6,402 bases of DNA from a bacterium (lineage in GTDB: Bacteria; Planctomycetota; J058; JAJDCP01): positions 1-6,402 of the forward strand of contig JAUIEM010000477.1 in NCBI GenBank assembly GCA_030428695.1. Direction: 5' to 3'. Position numbers and translations under genes: made by a program. Shown piece after piece: positions 1 to 6,402 of this stretch. The notes beneath the pieces are model-generated. The model was not told the origin of the DNA, did no database searches, and was given only the letters and a program-made list of their open reading frames with translations. Numbering within the stretch: position 1 is the stretch's first letter; each line of letters starts with the position of its first letter.

Positions 1-1048
1 GTATCCCATGAGCCGCGAAGAGGCGAGCGAAGGCGTCGTCGGCGCCCTCCCCACCGACGCGCTCGTGGTGGCGACGACCGGCAAGCCGGCCCGCGAGCTC
101 TTCGAACTCCGGGTGGCGGCGGGCGATGCCGGCTTCGGCGGCCTCGATCAACGCGGCGAGGTAGCGCGCCTCCTCTTCGTTCTCGAGCTTCGGCACGTAG
201 AAGACCAGCGCCTCCTTGCGGCTCCAGTGGCAGAACAGGTGGACGCAGAAGTCGTACAGGTGCAGCGGCAGCGGGTTCCCGCGCAAGAGGTGCGCGCCGT
301 CGGGCAGGGCGAGGCCCGGGATGCGCTTGATCGGGATCGCGAGCCGCTCTTCCTCCAGCGCGTAGACCTTCGCCCCCTGCTCGAAGCGCAGGTTCCGCTC
401 GAAGCAGCCGCCGAGGTTCTGGCAGGCGCGCAGGAAGTCCTCGGCCAGCGGGGTCTTGCTGTCCTCGTTGTCCGCTCCCCAGCGCGGCACGTGGGGCGAG
501 GCCTCGACCAGCGCGCGCACGATGTCCGGCTCCGCGGGCAGGCGCCGGTGCCAGGCGTTCATCGCGTTGATCGCCATCTTTTCGGTGTCCGGCGGGCCGA
601 ACAGCGTGACCTGCGGGCCCTGCAGGAACTCCGGGACCTCGACCTCGCGCGCCTCCGCCGCCATCTTCCGGCGCAGCGGCGCGTCGATCGGCAGCGGCCC
701 GAGCACCACCCGCCCCTCGCTGTCGGTCACGCCGAGCGCGCTCGCGTAGTCTTCGGCGTGGTACGGCCGCGCGCGGTTCTCCTCGACGCAGGCCGCCGTC
801 CGCGCGTCGATCAGGGCGCGGTCGCGGAGGCGCCGGTCGAGCACATCCGCGAGCCGCCCGCGCACCGCCTCGTAGACCTCGCACACGAAGCCGAGGGCGG
901 CGGCGGTCTCGAGGCCGGGGAAAGCGGCCCGCAGCCCGGGGGCGACGCGCAGGCCGGGCACGCCCTCGAGGGGCTCGGCGGCGGCGTCGAGCCGGGCGAG
1001 CAGGGGCGCGGGCAGGTAGGCCTCGAAGGCGGGGATCTCGTACGGCAT
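1..1048 (-). CDS. Malate synthase A-like protein, C-terminus beyond the window
   Basis: The frame is open from an ATG at 1048 to the left edge, giving 349 codons with no stop, so the C-terminal part is missing. The order of conserved blocks follows malate synthase A. KMAINAMN (157-164) matches the family's KMVINALN. GADNEDSKTP (191-200) matches ADFEDSNSP. IKRIPGLALP (240-249) followed by GAH matches RPRGWHLPEKH, then LYDF (264-267) matches the family's FDFG. FYVPKLEN (283-290) matches YFYLPKLES. Known members condense glyoxylate with acetyl-CoA to malate in a TIM barrel; the Mg-binding and catalytic acidic residues normally lie further C-terminal, outside this window. Identity is low, and about 60 residues follow FYVPKLEN without the expected LIET block, suggesting an insertion. 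A different acyl-CoA or aldol substrate is therefore possible. An AGGA five bases before the ATG overlaps the stop region of the preceding sulfotransferase gene, suggesting coupling. No isocitrate lyase gene is present to support a glyoxylate-cycle role. Confidence 0.72.
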   Translation of the reverse strand, partial: MPYEIPAFEAYLPAPLLARLDAAAEPLEGVPGLRVAPGLRAAFPGLETAAALGFVCEVYEAVRGRLADVLDRRLRDRALIDARTAACVEENRARPYHAEDYASALGVTDSEGRVVLGPLPIDAPLRRKMAAEAREVEVPEFLQGPQVTLFGPPDTEKMAINAMNAWHRRLPAEPDIVRALVEASPHVPRWGADNEDSKTPLAEDFLRACQNLGGCFERNLRFEQGAKVYALEEERLAIPIKRIPGLALPDGAHLLRGNPLPLHLYDFCVHLFCHWSRKEALVFYVPKLENEEEARYLAALIEAAEAGIARRHPEFEELAGRLAGRRHHERVGGEGADDAFARLFAAHGI

Positions 1049-1056
1049 GGTGGTCC

Positions 1057-1707
1057 TCAACGCGCTCCAGCCTTCAAGGCCCAGGCCAGTCCGCCCCGCA
1101 GCCAGCGGTCGACCGCGCGCGGCGCGAAGCCGACGCGGGCGAGCAGGCGCTGGTAGGGCCAGACCCGGGAGGCGGAGTTTTCGTGGGGGAAGGGGACGTC
1201 GGGCGCCGGCACCCCGAGGAAGGGGCACAGCGTCTCCCAGCCGTCCCCTGCGGCGATGTCGAGCTCGAGCAGCTGTGCGGGGCGATCGGCGAAGTGGGCG
1301 CGGACGGCGGCGTTGTGCTCCTCGACCCGGGCCAGGCAGCGCGCGGGGTCGAAGGTGTCGAAGCCGTAGAAGTGGGCCTCGGCGGGATGCAGCGGGATCG
1401 GATCGCGCATGCCGTGCCACTCCTCGCGGGTGCGCAGGCTGCGCAGCCAGCGCGCGGGCTCGCGCAGGGTCAGGATGAAGCGGCTGCCGGGGAAGGCGGC
1501 GTCGAGCTCGCGGAAGACCGTCGGGATCGGCAGGTCGAGGGCCGCGCGGTAGCCGCGCAACAGGTCGAAGCGGAAGTTCCCGCGCGAGATCGCGCGCAGC
1601 AGCTCGCGGTGGTGGATCCAGTGGCTGGCCGGGAAGCCGAGCATCGCGAGCGCCCGGGCGAGGGAGGTCGTGCCGGTCTTGTGGGCGCCGATGCCGAAGA
1701 TCCGCAA
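1057..1707 (-). CDS. PAPS-dependent sulfotransferase family protein (P-loop fold)
   Basis: This 216-residue protein has the sulfotransferase layout. A 5'-phosphosulfate-binding loop, GAHKTGTTS, sits at residues 7-15 on the first strand. The 3'-phosphate-binding segment FILTLREPARWLRSLR (77-92) carries the expected Arg82 and Ser90. RELDAAFPGSRF (66-77) just before it is typical of small bacterial sulfotransferases related to Sulfotransfer_3/4. Family members move sulfate from PAPS to a hydroxyl or amine; the acceptor cannot be read from sequence. There is no signal peptide or membrane helix, so it is probably cytoplasmic. The start is TTG: no ATG or GTG is available in frame upstream, and the next in-frame ATG (Met22) would delete the PAPS loop. 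An AGGTGG lies about nine bases upstream, inside the end of the FHA gene, whose stop is only four bases away. The malate synthase-like gene follows after eight bases. The fold call is firm; the substrate is unknown. Confidence 0.85.
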   Translation of the reverse strand: MRIFGIGAHKTGTTSLARALAMLGFPASHWIHHRELLRAISRGNFRFDLLRGYRAALDLPIPTVFRELDAAFPGSRFILTLREPARWLRSLRTREEWHGMRDPIPLHPAEAHFYGFDTFDPARCLARVEEHNAAVRAHFADRPAQLLELDIAAGDGWETLCPFLGVPAPDVPFPHENSASRVWPYQRLLARVGFAPRAVDRWLRGGLAWALKAGAR

Positions 1708-1711
1708 GGGC

Positions 1712-2338
1712 TCAACCCACCTGGGTGTACAGGAGGTAGCCGATCACGACCGCGAGCGCGACGACGACCACCCCGAGCAGGATCAGCATGCGCTTGAGCC
1801 CCTGGACCTCGCTGCGCGCCCGGGCCGCGCGGTCGTCCTTCTGGCGGCGCTTGCGCGCTCCGCTCGAGGCCGGCCCGCCGTCCGCGGTGCGGCCGCTGCC
1901 GGCCATCTTCTTGACGTAGGCCTCGACGGCGCCCTGGTCCATCACGTAGGTGCTGCGCGACGACTTCCGCTCCCCCTTCTCGCCGTCGAGCCCGAGCTCC
2001 GAGCCGGGCAGGGCCCTGTTCTCGATGTCGGTGCCGGTCGCGGCGGCGTTCTCGTAGACCAGCGTGTACTTCCCGACCACGATCTCGTCGAGATGGCGCA
2101 GGCAGCGGGTGTCGACCCGGGTGCCGTTGACGAAGGTGCCGTTCGCGGAGCCGAGGTCGCGCACCCAGTGCAGGGGGCCGTGGTTGATCAGCTCGAAGTG
2201 CTGGCCGGAGACCGACTGGTTGTCGACGACGATCCCGCACTTCTTCTTCTCGCGCCCGACGACGGTGCGCTTCTCGGTGAGGTTGTGTCGTTTCTGTTCC
2301 GAGCCCTTGAAGCAGATCCGCACCAACGCGCGCGCCAT
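1712..2338 (-). CDS. FHA-domain protein with C-terminal membrane anchor
   Basis: A 208-residue protein. The N-terminal forkhead-associated domain (about 4-96) shows the canonical phosphothreonine-binding residues: GRE at 28-30, SVSGQH at 42-47 and GSANGTFVNG at 63-72. A polar, low-complexity linker (about 100-160) follows. It includes a short ordered-looking segment, YVMDQGAVEAYVKKM (131-145), then a basic patch at 161-175 rich in Arg and Lys. A hydrophobic helix (about 184-204) ends four residues before the C-terminus. By the positive-inside pattern, the FHA domain should face the cytoplasm with the protein tail-anchored in the inner membrane. FHA domains dock onto phosphothreonine proteins, usually products of Ser/Thr kinases; no kinase lies in the window. 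ATG at 2338 is preferred over a GTG at 2422 because a GGGGGA precedes it by five bases and the FHA fold begins at once. The 70-base gap to argH shows no strong promoter. Confidence 0.88.
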   Translation of the reverse strand: MARALVRICFKGSEQKRHNLTEKRTVVGREKKKCGIVVDNQSVSGQHFELINHGPLHWVRDLGSANGTFVNGTRVDTRCLRHLDEIVVGKYTLVYENAAATGTDIENRALPGSELGLDGEKGERKSSRSTYVMDQGAVEAYVKKMAGSGRTADGGPASSGARKRRQKDDRAARARSEVQGLKRMLILLGVVVVALAVVIGYLLYTQVG

Positions 2339-2343
2339 GCCTG

Positions 2344-2349
2344 TCCCCC
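2344..2349 (-). promoter_or_regulatory. Shine-Dalgarno for the FHA gene
   Basis: GGGGGA on the minus strand, five bases before the ATG at 2338. It decides the start against a GTG at 2422 that would overlap the end of argH and add 28 residues unlike an FHA domain. Confidence 0.6.
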
Positions 2350-2408
2350 GAGTGTCCGATCCAACTAGCCTACGCCAATCGACTTCGACGCGCGAGCCGG
2401 TCGTGGGC

Positions 2409-3784
2409 TCAGGCGCCGTCACCGCTTCCCGCGCCGTCGTCCGCGCGCTTCTCGAGCTGCTGCCAGACCTGCTCCAGCTCGGTCCGGCGCCGCTCGAGCC
2501 AGCCCGCCGCGGCCTTGCGCCGGGCGTGGGAGGGCTCGAGCTCGACGTTGCCCGGGGCGCCGGTGTGGGTGCGCTGCCGCCAGGCTTCCTGCGGCGCGCC
2601 CTCGACCGCCCCTTCCGGGTCGGCCGCGACGCGCTTGTAGGCGGTGCGGAAGGGCTCGCCGCGGGCGACGCTCGCGTACACCGCGTCGGTCGCGCCGATC
2701 GCCTTGTTCATCCCGGTGGCGCAGCGCTCGACGTCGACGGTCAGCCCGCGCAGCACCGGCTGGACGGCGAGCAGCAGGTCGACGGTGGTGCGCAGCCCGT
2801 CGATGAACGGCCCCTTGCAGAGCTGCAGGTCGCGCTGGTAGCCGGAGGCAAGCGGCCCGTAGATCGCCGCGATCTGGGCCTGCAGGCCGCGCAGCCGCGC
2901 GCACTGGCCGCGGATCAGCTCGAGCACGTCGGGGTTGCGCTTCTGGGGCATGATGCTCGAGCCGGTGGTCACGTCGTCGGAGAGCGAGACGTAGCCGAGC
3001 GCCTCGCTCGAGAACCAGATCAGGTCCGAGGCGAGCCGCCCGAGGTCGAGGGCGACCGCGAGGCAGGTCGAGAGCACGAGGAACTCGGTCTTGCCCCGGT
3101 CGTTCTGCACCGCGAGGGTGTTGGCCTGCACCCCTTCGAAGCCGAGCCAGCGCGCGACCATCGCGCGGTCGAGGGGCAGGGACACGCCGTAGCCCGAGGC
3201 GCTGCCGAGGGGGCTGCGGTTGATGTGCGCCCAGGCCTGCTGCAGCCAGGGGATGTCGTCGAGCAGCAGCTCGGCGTGCGCGGCGAACAGATGGCCGAGG
3301 GTCGAGGGCATCGCCTGGCGGGTGTGGGTGTAGCCGGCGACGGAGACCGCCCGGTGCTCGTCGGCGAGGGCGAGCAGCCGCCCGCTGACCGCCAGCACCT
3401 GGGCGACGACCTCGAGCAGGGCCTCGCGCCCGAACAGGCGCAGGGCCGCGATCACCTGGTCGTTGCGGCTGCGGCCGGTGTGGATGCGGCGGCCGAGGTC
3501 GCCGAGCCGCTCGGTCAGCCGGTTCTCGATCGCGGTGTGGCAGTCCTCGTCGGAGGTCTCGATCACGAACACCCGGCAGCGGCCCTCGCTGGCGATCACG
3601 CGCAGCTCCCGCAGCAGGGCGGGGAGCTCCTCTTCGTCGATCACCCCGATCGCGGCGAGCATCGTCGCGTGGGCCGCGCTGGCGAGCGCGTCGTAGGGCA
3701 GGAGATGCAGGTCGAGCTGCGGATCGCGGCCGACGGTGAAGACCTCGATGTGCTTGTCGAGCGGCGTGCCGCGATCCCAGAGCT

Positions 3785-3788
<4 letters not shown>
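2409..3788 (-). CDS. argH: Argininosuccinate lyase
   Basis: This 459-residue cytoplasmic enzyme splits argininosuccinate into arginine and fumarate, the last step of arginine synthesis. It belongs to the fumarase/aspartase superfamily and is expected to be a homotetramer with active sites at subunit interfaces. Superfamily motifs appear in order: HTGRSRNDQ at 103-111, [10 protein letters not shown] at 153-162 with the conserved Thr-His pair at 154-155, and the signature loop [12 protein letters not shown] at 276-287 carrying the catalytic serine region. Length is normal for the family. The opening [19 protein letters not shown] (190-201) and [13 protein letters not shown] (316-328) resemble the ArgH subtype I know from Bacteroidota rather than the enterobacterial type, which has YTHLQRAQP. 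The last 30 or so residues are charged and look like a loose extension. The ATG at 3788 overlaps the argG stop as ATGA, with GGGGGA just upstream, so translation is probably coupled to argG. Confidence 0.95.
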
Positions 3789-5017
<1,229 letters not shown>

Positions 5018-5049
5018 CGGGGCCTCTCCCGGGGATTGTGTGGGGAGCG

Positions 5050-5077
5050 ATTGTAGCGATGGCGGCGCGGGCCACAA
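5050..5077 (-). promoter_or_regulatory. Probable sigma70-type promoter of argG-argH
   Basis: On the minus strand, TTGTGG (5072-5077) and TACAAT (5050-5055) are separated by 16 bases. The -10 matches the consensus at five of six positions; the -35 matches mainly in TTG. Transcription would start near 5043, giving a leader of about 25 bases before the argG ATG with the AGAGG ribosome site inside it. The -10 is among the most AT-rich hexamers in this gap. Confidence 0.5.
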
Positions 5078-5108
5078 GGCGTCGGAGGGTTTTGGCGCGC
5101 GTCGAACG

Positions 5109-5129
5109 GGTCCCGCGTGGGGGCGGACC
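5109..5129 (-). terminator. Possible weak terminator hairpin after the exported-protein gene
   Basis: GCGGACC (5123-5129) and GGTCCCGC (5109-5116) on the plus strand can form a seven-pair stem with one bulged base and a six-base loop. It begins within the TAG stop of the upstream gene. No U-tract follows on the minus strand, so factor-independent termination is doubtful. The position between two transcription units is its main support. Confidence 0.25.
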
Positions 5130-5890
5130 TAGCGCCCTAGCGTGCCGAGGCCGTCGAGGAACTTGTCCGCCCAGCTCGAGGTGAAGAAACAGACGAGCTT
5201 CTCGCGCTTGAGCCCGGCGAGCTCTTCCTTGAGCTCCGCCCCCGTGCGGCCCTCGGCCAGGCCCGCGGCGATCCAGCCGGAGATGAGCGGCTTCTCGAGC
5301 AGGGTGCGCTCGTGGTCGGAGAGCATCGCGCGCTCTTCGGCGGTGTGCTTGATGATCGCGAGCTTCCCGCGCACGTCCGCCTCGCGGTACGCGGCCTCCC
5401 GGTTCAGGGCCTCGGAGGCGGCGGCGTAGACCAGCGAGGTGTGGTGGCTCCACGAGGTGCACTCCCGCACCATCGCGAGGCCGCCGAGCTGCTCGAGGGA
5501 CGGGCTGGCGCCGGCCGACTCGGCGAGGTAGGCGGTGGCGAGGGCCTGCTGGATCGCCATCGAGGGCTCGACGAACGAGCAGCGTCGCGCGCCGCTCTCC
5601 TTGCGGGCGGCGTTGATCGTGTCGAGCAGCCCCATCGCGGCGCTGCGCAGCTCGCCGTGCAGACGCAGCTGGGCCTCGGCGTTCTCGCCCGGGGCGACGT
5701 AGGCGAGCACGACGTTGTCATGGGCCGCGGTGACCTCGCGGGTGTCGAGGGTCTTGTCGGTCTTCGCCACCGCGAGCAGCGCGAGCTTCTCGGCCGGGGC
5801 GGCGTCGGTGTAGGCCGCGCCGAGCTTATCGTCGGCGACATCGGCCAGGGCGGGGAGGGCGAGGAGCAGGGTCAGGATCGCGAAACGCAT
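5129..5890 (-). CDS. Exported protein of unknown function
   Basis: A 253-residue protein that I do not recognise. It opens with a classic Sec signal peptide: MRFA, a hydrophobic LLLALPAL core, and an ALA motif at 14-16 that suggests signal-peptidase-I cleavage before Asp17. There is no lipobox cysteine. The mature part has no further membrane helix and looks mostly alpha-helical, with many Ala, Glu, Leu and Lys residues. It has three cysteines (104, 144, 234). Notable segments are RRCSFVEPS (102-110), CTSWSHH (144-150) and CFFTSSWADKFLDGLG (234-249), the last being unusually aromatic for this protein. The expected location is periplasmic or secreted. The ATG at 5890 is chosen because an AAGGAGA lies four bases upstream and the signal peptide begins there. 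A GTG at 6136 would add 82 low-quality residues. A separate promoter lies between this gene and argG, so it is probably not in the arg operon. Confidence 0.8.
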   Translation of the reverse strand: MRFAILTLLLALPALADVADDKLGAAYTDAAPAEKLALLAVAKTDKTLDTREVTAAHDNVVLAYVAPGENAEAQLRLHGELRSAAMGLLDTINAARKESGARRCSFVEPSMAIQQALATAYLAESAGASPSLEQLGGLAMVRECTSWSHHTSLVYAAASEALNREAAYREADVRGKLAIIKHTAEERAMLSDHERTLLEKPLISGWIAAGLAEGRTGAELKEELAGLKREKLVCFFTSSWADKFLDGLGTLGR

Positions 5891-5894
5891 CGAA

Positions 5895-5900
5895 TCTCCT
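5895..5900 (-). promoter_or_regulatory. Strong Shine-Dalgarno for the exported-protein gene
   Basis: AGGAGA on the minus strand, four bases before the ATG at 5890, is the best ribosome-binding match in the window. It fixes the start immediately before the signal peptide. Confidence 0.75.
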
Positions 5901-6039
5901 TGGGTGGGGCGGCGCCCAGCGGCGGCCGCGGTCGGTTCTCGAGCGGGCTGTCGGAGGAGACGGAGCAAAGCCCGGGCCAAGCCGCCGCGCCGCCTCGCCA
6001 CGTGAAGAGGCAGAGGAAGCAGGGCCGCGCGGGAAACAC

Positions 6040-6060
6040 TGTGCAGACTGTGTATGCACA
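6040..6060. repeat. Inverted repeat TGTGCA-N9-TGCACA, possible operator
   Basis: Perfect 6-base arms (6040-6045 and 6055-6060) lie about 150 bases upstream of the exported-protein ATG, in a relatively AT-rich patch. The 21-base dyad is a size seen for dimeric helix-turn-helix regulators. No promoter elements of good quality adjoin it, so a regulatory role is only a guess. Confidence 0.25.
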
Positions 6061-6185
6061 AGGCTCGACGTGCAAGGGGCATCGGACTTTCGCAAGGCCG
6101 TGTCACACGTTCCCGCCGACCTTCCCTCCGAGGCACGAGGAGCGAGGGTCAGGGGCTGCAGGCTACACAAGAGGAGTTGGGTGGC

Positions 6186-6214
6186 AGCCCTGTTTGCGAC
6201 ACCACCGCAGGGCT
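6186..6214. repeat. Inverted repeat AGCCCTG / CAGGGCT
   Basis: Perfect 7-base arms at 6186-6192 and 6208-6214 with a 15-base loop, in non-coding sequence. It could be a stem-loop on either transcript, or chance in GC-rich DNA. Confidence 0.35.
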
Positions 6215-6302
6215 CGTCTCCGAGGAACACAGCGAAGCGGCCGATCGGGCCCGAGGTACGAGGGCACGGAGGTGAGAGGAGACCGAGGAGGTGGCGCAAT
6301 CA

Positions 6303-6317
6303 GGGCGATGGTCGCCC
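6303..6317. repeat. Tight hairpin GGGCGA-TGG-TCGCCC
   Basis: Perfect 6-base arms with a 3-base loop. It sits inside a second possible stem: CGGAGGT (6267-6273) can pair with ACCTCCG (6319-6325). GGAGGT at 6287-6292 competes for the same partner. No U-tract follows on either strand. Confidence 0.4.
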
Positions 6318-6343
6318 AACCTCCGACAGTGTTGCACGCGAAA

Positions 6344-6365
6344 CGGTGGTCCCCCACCGGGGGAC
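6344..6365. repeat. Two overlapping, mutually exclusive hairpins
   Basis: GTCCCCC (6349-6355) pairs with GGGGGAC (6359-6365) across a 3-base loop. CGGTGG (6344-6349) alternatively pairs with CCACCG (6354-6359). The two share bases, so only one can form at a time. Read on the minus strand, the second stem closes a GGGA loop, which fits the GNRA tetraloop rule, and is followed by TTT. This could be a weak terminator, an attenuator-like switch, or part of a structured RNA. Confidence 0.4.
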
Positions 6366-6402
6366 TCACAGGGGGGCATCAACAAGCCAACAAACACCTC
6401 GT

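Larger units (their letters stand above)
5891..6402. other. 512-base stretch with no credible gene, rich in short inverted repeats
   Basis: Open frames exist on both strands (for example minus 6299-5826 and 6397-6149, plus 6054-6275). Their codons end in A or T far more often than in the neighbouring genes, they lack ribosome sites, and their products show no recognisable domain. The part near 5890 is the leader of the exported-protein gene, though no convincing promoter was found. From about 6128 on, the sequence is purine-biased on the plus strand, with CCGAGG at 6128, 6220, 6251 and 6283. It also has several perfect hairpin-forming repeats, listed separately. I recognise no tRNA, tmRNA, RNase P or SRP RNA signature. 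Confidence 0.6.

Noticed and set aside
8..1156. Plus-strand frame of 382 codons
   Set aside because: It is codon-register antisense to the malate synthase-like gene. The product is Arg/Val/Ala-rich low-complexity sequence, while the minus strand carries recognisable family blocks.
1470..2240. Minus-strand frame spanning the FHA/sulfotransferase junction
   Set aside because: It is an out-of-frame reading of both genes; its Arg/Pro/Ser-rich product matches nothing.
2339..2408. Promoter in the argH-FHA gap (TTGGCG as -35)
   Set aside because: No acceptable -10 lies 16 to 18 bases downstream, so I could not support a separate promoter.
5826..6299. Minus-strand frame of 157 codons upstream of the exported-protein gene
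   Set aside because: It has a TTG start, no ribosome site and many codons ending in A or T unlike the neighbours, and it overlaps the signal-peptide region of a better-supported gene.
6149..6397. Minus-strand frame of 82 codons at the right edge
   Set aside because: There is no domain, poor codon bias, and it runs through perfect hairpins that look non-coding.
6318..6402. Possible insertion-sequence end (a GGTGGTCC-type motif near GC-rich palindromes)
   Set aside because: There is only a loose resemblance to ends of some IS families. No matching terminal repeat or target duplication and no transposase fragment was found in the window.

Overview
The window is GC-rich (about 70% by eye) and reads as an ordinary bacterial chromosome segment. 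All convincing genes lie on the minus strand. The ArgH subtype, the FHA-plus-membrane-anchor protein and the very high third-position GC recall Myxococcota or other former Deltaproteobacteria. That placement is inference; no marker here settles it.

Reading in the direction of transcription (high to low coordinates): 6402-5891 is a 512-base stretch without a credible gene. It has weaker coding bias than its surroundings and several short, precise inverted repeats. Next is a small exported protein of unknown function (5890-5129) with a clear signal peptide and a strong Shine-Dalgarno. A 111-base gap follows, holding a possible weak terminator and a good sigma70-like promoter. From that promoter run argG (5017-3785) and argH (3788-2409), joined by an ATGA overlap. 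They encode the last two steps of arginine synthesis: citrulline plus aspartate to argininosuccinate, then cleavage to arginine and fumarate.

After a 70-base gap come three tightly packed genes: a cytoplasmic FHA-domain protein with a C-terminal membrane helix (2338-1712), a PAPS-type sulfotransferase with a TTG start (1707-1057), and a divergent malate synthase A-like protein (1048 to beyond base 1). Gaps of 4 and 8 bases suggest co-transcription of these three. Whether they also share the argG promoter is unresolved, since no strong promoter or terminator is visible in the 70-base gap.

No CRISPR array, tRNA, rRNA or intact insertion sequence was seen. I found no clearly new defence or mobile system. 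The points most worth a second look are the FHA/sulfotransferase/malate-synthase-like trio, the divergent malate synthase-like enzyme itself, and the hairpin-rich non-coding region at the right end, including two mutually exclusive stem-loops at 6344-6365.
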